Shown here in pieces: positions 32,844 to 40,970 of a stretch of DNA of 64,000 nucleotides (position 1 is the stretch's first letter; every line of letters starts with the position of its first letter). Source of the DNA: JAHJKV01 sp963678135 (GTDB lineage: Bacteria > Desulfobacterota > Desulfovibrionia > Desulfovibrionales > Desulfovibrionaceae); the NCBI GenBank assembly GCA_963678135.1, contig OY782667.1, positions 1,842,478 to 1,906,477 on the forward strand, written 5' to 3'. The notes under the pieces are model-generated. The model was not told where the DNA came from and searched no databases. It saw only the letters and a list, made by a program, of their open reading frames with translations. A program made the translations under genes and the position numbers.

Positions 32844-33656
32844 TTATTTTTTTCCGGTAAACAAAAATTTTTTTTCATTGGCCAGCACTAAAGTTTCCTT
32901 GCTCGCAATCTCCATTTCCGGCAATGGAGCCAGTTCAATGCCAAAGCGTCCTGATTGCATAGCAGTTTCTAAGGCCTTACGCGCACTGCTCAGTAATTTT
33001 TTTACACTCATACTTTTTGCACCCCTGAAACTGGCTACTCCAGCATTAAAATTGATTTCTTTTTTTGATTGCACAGTGTTTGGCAAAGCAGCATGTGCAA
33101 AGGAGCCTTGTACTCTCTCAAGCATAGAACGAGTCTGTACTTGTCCAGCCCCGGGTAACATCAGGAAAATATGCTCTTCGTCCATAAAATTCACCATATC
33201 ATAACTTCGTTTTTCTTTGCTCAGTTGCTTGGCAAGGATGCGAAGTAATTCAGACGCACGCTCTTTCTCTTGTGCTTGAAAAGCCAAAAGAGCCAAAGAC
33301 ATAATACCTTTGCTTCGTTTTGTTCTTTCAATTTCTTGCTTAACAAGGTGCTCAAACGAAAGGTGCTCACAAAAAATATTTTTTTCTTTTGAAATACTGC
33401 TTATGTGTTCATAGAATCCGGCAAGCTGTGGATATGTAGTTTTGGATAAAGATATTGGGAGCCAAGCAGAAAAATCATTTTGTTTTGCAAGTTTTTCCCA
33501 ATCTTTGAGGGAAATATTTGTAAACAGTCGAAACAGCCCCAGCATATCGTGTGAGCTAGCAGTACTCTTTTGCACCGTAGCCAAGGAGTGCAATTCTTCC
33601 TGCAAAGAAATAAGTTCTTGCTTAAGCTGAGGATGTATTTTTTTGGGCATGGGCAT
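32844..33656 (-). CDS. Degenerate GGDEF-like protein
   Basis: 270 residues. The last 160 resemble a GGDEF fold: a helix-rich lead-in (LSFEHLVKQEIERTKRSKGIMSLALLAF), then FMDEEHIFLMLPGAGQVQTRSMLERVQ where GGDEF should stand, then KKEINFNAGVASFRG and a final helix KKLLSSARKALETAMQSG. The catalytic GGDEF is replaced by MDEEH, so cyclase activity is unlikely; it may bind GTP or c-di-GMP or act as a scaffold. The N-terminal 110 residues are unrecognised. It starts inside the prfB 3' end (35-base overlap, no clear ribosome site) and ends 9 bases before the MinD-like gene. Confidence 0.7.
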   Translation of the reverse strand: MPMPKKIHPQLKQELISLQEELHSLATVQKSTASSHDMLGLFRLFTNISLKDWEKLAKQNDFSAWLPISLSKTTYPQLAGFYEHISSISKEKNIFCEHLSFEHLVKQEIERTKRSKGIMSLALLAFQAQEKERASELLRILAKQLSKEKRSYDMVNFMDEEHIFLMLPGAGQVQTRSMLERVQGSFAHAALPNTVQSKKEINFNAGVASFRGAKSMSVKKLLSSARKALETAMQSGRFGIELAPLPEMEIASKETLVLANEKKFLFTGKK

Positions 33657-34741
33657 GAAGGAGTTGACTTCTTATAAGGGAATCTAAATTACCATCTAAC
33701 ACAGCATCGACATTGCCAATTTCAGTATTCGATCGGTGATCTTTGACCAATCGATAGGGTTGTAAGGTATATGTACGAATTTGGCTACCAAAGTTAATAG
33801 CATCTTTTTGAGCATAATCGACACGTTGTTCTTCTTCACGTTTTTGTAGCTCGAGTTCATACAGCCTTGCTTTAAGGATTTTCATGGCTGTTTGCCGGTT
33901 GCGTAATTGAGATTTTTCGTTTTGGCATTGGGCTACAATATTTGTCGGTAAATGTGTGATGCGTACAGCAGAATTTGTTTTATTCACATGCTGCCCACCA
34001 GGGCCGGACGCACGAAAAACATCTACACGAATATCTTCTTCTCGCACCGTAATTTCGATCTCTTCTTCCATATCAGGGTAAACATCTACAGAAGCAAAAG
34101 AGGTATGGCGCCGTCCAGAAGCATCGAAAGGGGAAATACGAATAAGACGATGAATACCAACTTCTCCTTTCAAAAAACCATAGGCAAAAGAACCATCAAT
34201 AGAAAGGGTTACGGATTTTATTCCGGCCTCAAGTCCGGCTTGTGTATCAAGTATTTGTATCTTAAATTCATGATCTTCAGCCCAGCGCATATACATACGC
34301 AGTAGCATTTCTGCCCAGTCCTGTGATTCTACACCTCCAGCTCCCGGATGAATTTCAAGAAGAGCTGAGCTTTTATCCTGTGGGGATGAAAGCAAAATAG
34401 CAACTTCAGTATTTTCCAAACGTTCTTCAAAGGCATTGACGTGTTCTTCGAGCTCGGGCAAAGCCTCTGCATCTTCTTGCACTATTTCTAGCCAAGCCTC
34501 CAAATCTTCTTTGGCCTCGTGCAAAGCATCATAGGTATTTAATTTATGCTGAAGTGCGCTCTTTTCTTTTAAGAGCGGTGTCATTTGTTCCGGTGTATCC
34601 CAAGCTCCAGGGCGCGACATGTCTTGCTCTATGGCAGCTAAACGGTTTGTTATTGTTGCATAGTCAAAGCCGCCTCCATAAGGAGTCGAATTTATTAAAA
34701 AGCTGGGAGCATGTATTTTTCAATTCAGAATATTGAAGCAT
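33622..34741 (-). CDS. prfB: Peptide chain release factor 2 (programmed +1 frameshift)
   Basis: Releases finished proteins at UGA and UAA. Translation starts at ATG 34741 and reads 25 codons (MLQYSELKNTC to LWRRL), then meets TGA at 34666-34664. A +1 slip on CTT-T gives DYATITNRLAAIEQDMSRPGAW and the rest. The body holds the SPF peptide anticodon (RISPFDASGRRHTSF) and the GGQ catalytic loop (ASGPGGQHVNKTNSAVRI). The frameshift is the classical autoregulatory one: low RF2 allows slipping. Taking only the long downstream frame from 34620 would lose about 40 N-terminal residues. Confidence 0.96.
34663..34677 (-). promoter_or_regulatory. RF2 programmed frameshift signal
   Basis: Minus strand: GGAGG, a 3-base spacer CGG, then CTT TGA C. 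The spacing between the internal Shine-Dalgarno and the slippery CTT-TGA-C equals that of the E. coli prfB signal. Confidence 0.95.
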
Positions 34742-34753
34742 AATTTTTATTTC

Positions 34754-36280
34754 TTAAATATGTTTTCGATATGTATAGGTTTTCTTGGGTCTGGAAAAAC
34801 AATTCCAAAGAACAAATAATCCCGTGATTATGTATAAAAGGCGTAGTTGCCAATGATACGTTGTATGATAGAAGCTTTGTATTGCAACAGGTTTCAGTGT
34901 TTGAGTCAAGGTAGTCGCTGTGAACTGTGGAGCCTTTGCTGTGATCCGGCCAAAGGGATCAATAAATGCAGTGATGCCATTATTTGTGCATCGAGCAATA
35001 GGACGGCGCTGTTCTATGGCGCGTAAGCGAGCATGAGCCAAATGCTGATACGGTGCAGAGGAATGTCCAAACCAAGCATCATTAGAAATATTGACCAATA
35101 TATCTGCCTTATTTTCCACTCTTTTTTGCATAAGGTCAGGAAACACTATTTCATAGCAAATAAGAAGGCCAATATTGACCCCCTTAAAATGAAATGGAGG
35201 CTGATTTTGCCCTGCCGTATAATCACCAATACCCTGCGTTAATTTATCTAAAGACAACCAATCCGGCAAAGGCATGTACTCACCAAAAGGCACAAGATGC
35301 TCTTTGTCATAATACTGTTCGTTTTGTGCAACACTGTTAAACAAAATAGCGCGATTACGAAGTGAAGTCGTTCTTGGGGAATCATCTTGTACATAGCCGG
35401 GGGTTCCGGTAATGAGAGAGAGCTTGGTTTGCTGTAAGTATTCTAAAATTTTATTTCGTGAAATGCTGCGTTCATGTAAATAAAAAGGCATGGCAGTTTC
35501 AGGCCATATAGCAAGGTCGATATTATTTTGAGCAAGCACAGAATTTGTCAGCTTCGTATATGTATTGACTGTTTTATTTCTAAATTTTTGATCCCATTTT
35601 ACTGCTTGATCTACATTGCCTTGAACAAGCGCAAGAGTCAGTTGAGGAGCATCAGGTATATTGGTGTGATATATTGCCCAATAAGCATAACTTGCTAAAA
35701 AAAACACAATACCCAGAAGACTTAAAGGGGCAACCTTGCTCTTATGGATAAGAAGGAGTGAAACAGCACAGGCTGTAACAATACCAGAAAGGCCATACGC
35801 CCCTACAAGGGATGCACCCTGTGCTGCAAAGACCCAGTCCACAAGACCAGAGGAAAGAGCAGTCCATGGAAAACCAGAAAAAAGAAGAGAGCTGAGATGT
35901 TCTGCTGTAGTCCAAAAAAATGCGGAACTGACGATAAGCAGAAAAGGCGAAAGTTTATACTGCCCAAGGTGCATGAAAAGTGCATAGACCGCAAAATACA
36001 AAGCAAGCAAGAGAGCAAGGGCTAAAGGACAGAGCAAAGCCACAATCCAATTGAGACCACCGTATTGATGCGTAGGTAAAGCCGTCCAGTATATTATGGG
36101 GTAAATCGCAAAAATTGCACCTAGCCAGCCTTTGAAAAAAGCATGGCTTGGGCAAGCTGCTTTGAATGATATGCTGCTGATGCTAAAAGGAATAAGAATA
36201 AGGGCAGGCGGAAAATGAAACCAAGGGTTAGCAAAGCCTAAAAGACCTCCTATAAGACAAAAAAGTAGGGATATAGACAA
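34754..36280 (-). CDS. lnt: Apolipoprotein N-acyltransferase
   Basis: Adds the third acyl chain to lipoproteins in the inner membrane. About six hydrophobic helices in residues 1-190 are followed by a periplasmic nitrilase-like domain whose triad is visible: Glu in IWPETAMPFY, Lys in DKEHLVPFGEYMP, Cys in LLICYEIVFPDL. A last helix lies near the C-terminus. 508 residues, normal. The start is TTG 36280, read from a GGGAG inside the corC 3' end; corC-lnt are commonly adjacent. Confidence 0.94.
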   Translation of the reverse strand: MSISLLFCLIGGLLGFANPWFHFPPALILIPFSISSISFKAACPSHAFFKGWLGAIFAIYPIIYWTALPTHQYGGLNWIVALLCPLALALLLALYFAVYALFMHLGQYKLSPFLLIVSSAFFWTTAEHLSSLLFSGFPWTALSSGLVDWVFAAQGASLVGAYGLSGIVTACAVSLLLIHKSKVAPLSLLGIVFFLASYAYWAIYHTNIPDAPQLTLALVQGNVDQAVKWDQKFRNKTVNTYTKLTNSVLAQNNIDLAIWPETAMPFYLHERSISRNKILEYLQQTKLSLITGTPGYVQDDSPRTTSLRNRAILFNSVAQNEQYYDKEHLVPFGEYMPLPDWLSLDKLTQGIGDYTAGQNQPPFHFKGVNIGLLICYEIVFPDLMQKRVENKADILVNISNDAWFGHSSAPYQHLAHARLRAIEQRRPIARCTNNGITAFIDPFGRITAKAPQFTATTLTQTLKPVAIQSFYHTTYHWQLRLLYIITGLFVLWNCFSRPKKTYTYRKHI

Positions 36281-36282
36281 AA

Positions 36283-37101
36283 TTATTCATCTCCCAAGGT
36301 TTCCACCAGTATTGATTCTACATGCTTTGCATTGGCTTCACGAATAGTGAATTTTTTAGCATGGATGGTAAACACTTCCCCTTGACTTGGAATGCGCCCT
36401 GCAAATTCAGTAAGATAACCGCCAATGGTTTCCATTTGCTCGGAATGAAGGTCAATGCCGTAGTGCTCTGCCAATTCTTCAAGCTCTGCTTTGCCGGAAA
36501 GCAGTAAATCGCCGTTATCAAGTTTCTCAATATCGTTTGGCTTGTCTTCATCATGCTCATCTTTTATTTCACCAACGATTTCTTCAATGATGTCTTCTAA
36601 AGTAACCAAGCCGGCAGTTCCGCCATATTCATCAACAACAATCGCCATATGCATTTTTTCTGAGCGAAAGGTATTGAGGATACCGGAAATTCCTGCTGTT
36701 TCAGGAACAAAGAATGGTTGACGCATAAAGTCTGAGGCCTGCAAAGAAAAATTGCCTGCAAGCAGAGCAGGAAGCATATCTTTAGCATGTAGCATTCCTA
36801 CGATGGAATCTCTGGTTTCACGGTAAATCGGAATACGCGAGTGACCGGTTTCTACGATAAGTTCAGCTATGGCCTTAATAGTATCTGATTCTTGGGCTGC
36901 GGCCATATCTGTTCGTGGAATCATAATGTCTTCAGCAGTGGTATCCTTGAGTTCAAGAATATTAAGGAGCATAGACACATCTTCATCTCGAATTTCTCCT
37001 TCATCTTGAGCATCAAGGATGTATTCTTCAAGATCATGTCCGTTTCTTTTGAAGAAATGTATGAGTTTATGCCAAAATCGATTGTCAGACCCTTCGTCCA
37101 A
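36283..37101 (-). CDS. corC: CBS-pair domain protein of the CorC/HlyC family
   Basis: Cytosolic protein with two CBS domains (IMIPRTDMAAAQESDTIKAIAELIVETGHSRIPIY and FVPETAGISGILNTFRSEKMHMAIVVDEYGGTAGLVTLEDIIEEIVGEI) and a C-terminal transporter-associated domain. CorC is linked to magnesium/cobalt export and, through its neighbour Lnt, to envelope upkeep. It starts at TTG 37101 with AGGAG 8 bases upstream. 272 residues, similar to E. coli CorC. It has no membrane DUF21 domain. Confidence 0.9.
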   Translation of the reverse strand: MDEGSDNRFWHKLIHFFKRNGHDLEEYILDAQDEGEIRDEDVSMLLNILELKDTTAEDIMIPRTDMAAAQESDTIKAIAELIVETGHSRIPIYRETRDSIVGMLHAKDMLPALLAGNFSLQASDFMRQPFFVPETAGISGILNTFRSEKMHMAIVVDEYGGTAGLVTLEDIIEEIVGEIKDEHDEDKPNDIEKLDNGDLLLSGKAELEELAEHYGIDLHSEQMETIGGYLTEFAGRIPSQGEVFTIHAKKFTIREANAKHVESILVETLGDE

Positions 37102-37491
37102 CGAAATATCTCCTGTTAATGGTTAGACTCCATGCTCCCAATGTTTGAATACTATCAGGAACGTATTTTAATCAATAATTTACCTTAAGCTGAGATAATA
37201 AACACGGCGAAAGAGCATGTCAATGCTGTAAAAGCACTGGATTCTGCGACTTCGCGCAGAATGACGGAGGGAGGATACTGCCACACTGTGCAAAGCATTG
37301 TACTATCGCGACTTACACGCGGAAGTGACAGAAGAGGGTAATTGAACTACGGACAAATTAATATGCGTTTGCCTTGAGCAAATTTTTATGCACTTGAATT
37401 TAATAACTCTTTATGATATTTATATTATCTTGATTTTGTGGCAGTTTTTTTGCTTAATATCCTATTGATGTCACGAAAGAGGTCTCTTTGA
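37102..37491. repeat. Intergenic region with dispersed palindromic elements, copies 7 and 8
   Basis: ATTCTGCG (37241-37248) and CGCAGAAT (37255-37262) form a perfect 8-base stem around ACTTCG, followed by GACGG. A decayed copy (ATCGCG-ACTTACA-CGCGG, then AAGTGACAG) lies at about 37314-37332. The rest of this 390-base gap between two divergent genes shows no gene; promoters for both presumably lie here but none is clear. Confidence 0.75.
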
Positions 37492-38622
37492 ATGTTGCAA
37501 CGAGTCAAAGCAGAAAATTTAGCTGTCGGGATGTTTGTTGTTGAATATGGCGGTGCTTCGTTCAAGGACTCAAGTACTCGTGTTAATATAAAACTGCAAA
37601 GTGAAGCCGAAGTTAATGCTCTGCAATCTACTGGCATCATAGATTTTCTTGTAGATACTGAAAAAAGTCCGGCAAGTTTAGACACTCAAATTTTTCAAAA
37701 AAGTCTCACTGCTGTTGATACAAAACTGAATCAAGCCGTGGCTCATGCTCACTCCATGCTTGAAGATACTCGTTTGGGCAAAGCCTTTGATCCACAAGGA
37801 GTACTTGCTGTAATTGATTCCATGCTAGAAACAGTGTTTGCCAATCGTTCGGCAGCTCTTTTTCTGACAAAACTTGGAAATTATGATGATTATACATATA
37901 TGCACTGCGTGAATGTCTCGGTCTTGGCTTCACTGTTTGGTAAGTTTTTGAAACTTTCAGATAGTGAACTGCACAGTTTAAGTTTTTCCGGTTTTGTACA
38001 CGATTTAGGTAAATCTTTGATCCCGACAGAAATTCTTAATAAGCCTGGCAAACTTACAGAAAAAGAATTTATGATCATGAAAAGTCACCCAATCAAAGGA
38101 TATATGCTCCTCAGGCATATACCCAATATTTCTAAAGATGTGGTGCTGGGAGCGTTACAACACCATGAAAAATGGAATGGGGAGGGGTATCCACGAGGAC
38201 TTAAAGGGGAAAAAATTAACCTTTTTGCACGGATTTTAGCTATAGTAGATATTTATGATGCCATGACCAGCAATAGAGTATATCATAAAAAACGGGCTGA
38301 GACGGATGTTTTAGGGTATCTTTTTCAACATAAAGATGATTTTGCACCATCTTATGTTGAACTTTTTGTCAAAACAGTGGGGATTTATCCACCAGGGACC
38401 TTTGTTCGTGTATCCAATGGCAGAGAAGCTGTGGTTTGTTCAGCAGATCCCTTGCAGCCAACAATGCCCACTATTGCCTTTGTTTCAGAAACAACACGGC
38501 AAATCGAGGCAAAATCTTTTCCTCTCAGTTCTCTTTCAATCAACAAAGAGCCTCTCAAAATTACCGAAGTGCTTAATCATCCACCCGGAACCATTGACCT
38601 TGCACCATTGCTCTTGCGCTAG
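37492..38622 (+). CDS. HD-GYP domain c-di-GMP phosphodiesterase with N-terminal DUF3391-like domain
   Basis: Breaks down the second messenger c-di-GMP. Residues about 1-120 match the short N-terminal domain common before HD-GYP (VKAENLAVGMFVVEYGGAS). The HD-GYP core is complete: YTYMHCVNVSVLAS, SGFVHDLGKSLIPTEILNKPGKL, MKSHPIKGYMLL, LQHHEKWNGEGYPRGLKGE, and ILAIVDIYDAMTSNRVYHKK. The last 70 residues form the usual small beta domain. 376 residues. A single gene divergent from corC. In a motile cell it would favour swimming by lowering c-di-GMP. Confidence 0.93.
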   Translation: MLQRVKAENLAVGMFVVEYGGASFKDSSTRVNIKLQSEAEVNALQSTGIIDFLVDTEKSPASLDTQIFQKSLTAVDTKLNQAVAHAHSMLEDTRLGKAFDPQGVLAVIDSMLETVFANRSAALFLTKLGNYDDYTYMHCVNVSVLASLFGKFLKLSDSELHSLSFSGFVHDLGKSLIPTEILNKPGKLTEKEFMIMKSHPIKGYMLLRHIPNISKDVVLGALQHHEKWNGEGYPRGLKGEKINLFARILAIVDIYDAMTSNRVYHKKRAETDVLGYLFQHKDDFAPSYVELFVKTVGIYPPGTFVRVSNGREAVVCSADPLQPTMPTIAFVSETTRQIEAKSFPLSSLSINKEPLKITEVLNHPPGTIDLAPLLLR

Positions 38623-38649
38623 TTTCTTTTGTTGTACTCAATTATTATG

Positions 38650-38688
38650 CTATAAAAAAGCACTTACAAAAATCTAGTGTAAGTGCTT
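38650..38688 (-). terminator. Rho-independent terminator downstream of tRNA-Pro
   Basis: An 11-base stem (AAGCACTTACA with TGTAAGTGCTT, 38658-38688) is followed on the minus strand by six T. On the plus strand it lies about 36 bases after the HD-GYP stop but lacks a good T run. Confidence 0.8.
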
Positions 38689-38696
38689 GATATTCT

Positions 38697-38773
38697 TGGT
38701 CGGGATGGAGTGATTTGAACACTCGGTCTCTGCGTCCCGAACGCAGCGCTCTACCAGACTGAGCCACATCCCG
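38697..38773 (-). tRNA. tRNA-Pro (CGG)
   Basis: 77 bases with encoded CCA. Acceptor CGGGATG pairs with CATCCCG; the anticodon stem TGCG/CGCA encloses TTCGGGA with anticodon CGG; the T arm is GAGTG-TTCAAAT-CACTC. Discriminator A is followed by CCA (38699-38697). The D arm AGTCTGGTAGAGC is standard. Confidence 0.96.
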
Positions 38774-39232
38774 ATTAAAGGAAAATATGGCTACCTGAAT
38801 AAACTCAGAAAGGCAAGAGACAAGAAATCTAAAAAACAGTGCAATCTTTGTCATCCTCCTCTCCCAAAAAAATTAAAGATGATGAACAAATCAAGACCGT
38901 AGAGTCGCAGGGCAAAGTCCATTGAAACTCACTGATTCCATAAAAAATTGAACACAAGGAAAAACTGGAGACTGCGTACCCTCTTTATGGTAATTCCCCC
39001 CTTCTCCGCCATACTACGCGTGAGCCCTAGTATTCAGTTCTTTCCGCTTCGTCATAAAAGATTCAGGCCTTGCAATTTTCCTCTACTGCACCCTGCAATT
39101 TATGCATTCAATAACAGAAAATAATATACGCTTGCCCTGCTGTATTTTATTCTACTGCTTGCCGTATCAGAACGATTCTGCTATGTGTTCACTGCTTTTT
39201 CGTAAAGAATTATTTTTTGGGAGAAAAAAGAA
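38774..39232. repeat. Intergenic region with a diverged palindromic element (copy 9)
   Basis: ATACTA (39011-39016) and TAGTAT (39028-39033) form a stem around CGCGTGAGCCC, flanked by CGCC and CAGTTCTTT. The loop resembles CGCGTAAGTC, and both stem arms have changed while still pairing. No gene is supported in the rest of the gap, which separates tRNA-Pro from the amino-acid transporter operon. Confidence 0.6.
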
Positions 39233-39961
39233 GTGATTCAATTCAATGCGGTGGATAAATGGTTTGGAGAGCATCATGTTCTCAAAAATATCAATCTCCA
39301 AGTAAAGCAAGGAGAAGTGCTTGTCATCTGCGGGCCATCTGGTTCAGGGAAATCGACTCTTATCCGCTGTATCAATGAACTTGAACCTATTCAAAATGGC
39401 AGTATTATGGTCGATGGAATGAATTTAGCCGACAGTAAAACAAATTTGACCATGCTCCGCGCAGAAGTTGGCTTTGTTTTCCAGCAATTCAATTTGTACC
39501 CTCATATGACTGTACTGGATAATATCACTTTAGCCCCTATACTTGTACGCCATACATCCAAAGTTGAAGCAGAAAAACAAGGCATGAAACTACTGACCAA
39601 AGTAAATATCCCTGATAAGGCGCAGGCTTATCCCGGGCAACTTTCAGGCGGTCAGCAGCAGCGCGTTGCCATTGCTCGTGGTCTTGCTATGCAACCTAAA
39701 ATCATGCTTTTCGATGAACCAACTTCTGCGCTTGACCCTGAAATGATCAACGAAGTACTTGATGTCATGAAGCAACTTGCCAAAGAAGGAATGACCATGA
39801 TCTGCGTCACTCATGAAATGGGCTTTGCTAGAGAAGTTGCCGATAGGGTTATTTTTATGGATGAGGGACTGCTCATTGAAGAAAATAATCCGGAAACATT
39901 TTTTAATCATCCGCAAAACGAACGAACCAAAGATTTTTTGAGCAAAATATTGACTCACTAA
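39233..39961 (+). CDS. Polar amino-acid ABC importer ATP-binding protein (GlnQ-like)
   Basis: ATPase of a glutamine/glutamate-type importer. P-loop CGPSGSGKSTLIR, Q-loop VFQQFNLYPHMT, signature LSGGQQQRVAIARGLA, Walker B ILFDEPTSALDPEM and the switch CVTHEMGFAREVADR all fit the PAAT family; 242 residues is standard. GTG start with GGGAG 9 bases upstream. A terminator-like hairpin follows, then the binding protein and the fused permease. Confidence 0.94.
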   Translation: MIQFNAVDKWFGEHHVLKNINLQVKQGEVLVICGPSGSGKSTLIRCINELEPIQNGSIMVDGMNLADSKTNLTMLRAEVGFVFQQFNLYPHMTVLDNITLAPILVRHTSKVEAEKQGMKLLTKVNIPDKAQAYPGQLSGGQQQRVAIARGLAMQPKIMLFDEPTSALDPEMINEVLDVMKQLAKEGMTMICVTHEMGFAREVADRVIFMDEGLLIEENNPETFFNHPQNERTKDFLSKILTH

Positions 39962-39979
39962 ATTTACTCTATACTTGAT

Positions 39980-40015
39980 GACTTTTTGGTAATAGTCACC
40001 CAAAAGTCTTTTTTT
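39980..40015 (+). terminator. Terminator/attenuator between transporter ATPase and binding-protein genes
   Basis: GACTTTTTGGT pairs with ACCCAAAAGTC (one mismatch) and is followed by seven T. Inside an otherwise co-oriented operon it may lower read-through or separate two transcripts. Confidence 0.65.
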
Positions 40016-40052
40016 ACCCCTCGAACCCACAAAACTCACAAAGGAGAAAGCA

Positions 40053-40877
40053 ATGAAGGTTCTAAAAATTGTAGCACTTGTTGCCTTGGGCATAATGGTA
40101 GCTTCAGCTGCCTTTGCCGGTTCCACCTATGATCGCGTAATGAAAACCAAAACCGTGCGCGTTGGAACGCAAACCAGTTCCGCACCTGCTGGTTTCATCA
40201 ATGAAAATGGAGACCTTGTTGGCTTTGACGTAGATATAGCCAAAGAAATTTGTAAACGTGTTGGTGCTCAGTTCAAACATACTGAAGTCAACAACACCAC
40301 GCGCATCACCATGCTCGTTTCAGGACAATTAGATATGACACTGGCTAATATGACTCATAAACGCGACCGTGATCAAGATATAGATTTCTCCATTACATAT
40401 TTCTTTGACGGACAAAAATACCTTGTTCCTGCTGGTAAATATAAATCTGTAAAAGAATTGATAGGCAAAAAAATAGCTTCAGGACAAGGTACTACTTCCA
40501 TCAAAAACTCCATTGCTTATATGAAATCCTTGGGTGATACTCACGCTGAAAAAAATCATATCGGCTTTCAAAATGAAGCAGAAGAGTACCAAGCTTTGAA
40601 ACTTGGCCGTGTTGAAGCCATGACTACTGATTCTAGCCTTCTGGTAGGCGTTGCTGCCAATGATCCCGGTAAATATGAATTAATCGGTGACTTTATTTCT
40701 GATGAGCCTTACGGCATTGGTTTGCCGGAAGATGATTCAGATTGGAGAGATGCTGTGAATGCTGCGCTGCAGGACATGTGGCGCGATGGAACCTATCATA
40801 AAATTTACAACACATGGTACGGCCCTGATTCAAAATGGGCTTTCCCCCTGACAGGTAAAATTGAACTCTGGCCTTAA
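40053..40877 (+). CDS. Periplasmic polar amino-acid-binding protein
   Basis: Captures an amino acid for the importer. A signal peptide (LKIVALVALGIMVASAAFA) ends before GSTYDRV. The family 3 binding-protein fold follows: VRVGTQTSSAPAGFINENGDLVGFDVDIAKEICKRVG, NNTTRITMLVSGQLDMTLANMTHKRDRDQDIDFS, and IASGQGTTSIKNSIAYMKS. 274 residues. AAAGGAGAAAGCA lies just before the ATG. The ligand could be glutamine, glutamate, aspartate or another polar residue; eye inspection does not settle it. Confidence 0.93.
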   Translation: MKVLKIVALVALGIMVASAAFAGSTYDRVMKTKTVRVGTQTSSAPAGFINENGDLVGFDVDIAKEICKRVGAQFKHTEVNNTTRITMLVSGQLDMTLANMTHKRDRDQDIDFSITYFFDGQKYLVPAGKYKSVKELIGKKIASGQGTTSIKNSIAYMKSLGDTHAEKNHIGFQNEAEEYQALKLGRVEAMTTDSSLLVGVAANDPGKYELIGDFISDEPYGIGLPEDDSDWRDAVNAALQDMWRDGTYHKIYNTWYGPDSKWAFPLTGKIELWP

Positions 40878-40892
40878 GCATACAATAACACA

Positions 40893-40928
40893 GGCAAGAT
40901 TGAGTTGCTTTGATAGCTCAATCTTGCC
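40893..40928 (+). promoter_or_regulatory. Perfect 12-base hairpin between binding-protein and permease genes
   Basis: GGCAAGATTGAG and CTCAATCTTGCC enclose a 12-base loop. There is no T run, so it is probably an mRNA 3'-stabilising hairpin that keeps the binding-protein message more abundant than the permease message, as in other periplasmic importer operons. Confidence 0.7.
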
Positions 40929-40970
40929 TTCGTAAACATAAATCGGCCATCAGCCGTACTGTACTCAATC

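Noticed and set aside
38885..38920. Further palindromic copy (GAGTCGCAGGGCAAAGTCC)
   Set aside because: Only a fragment resembles the family and no stem forms.
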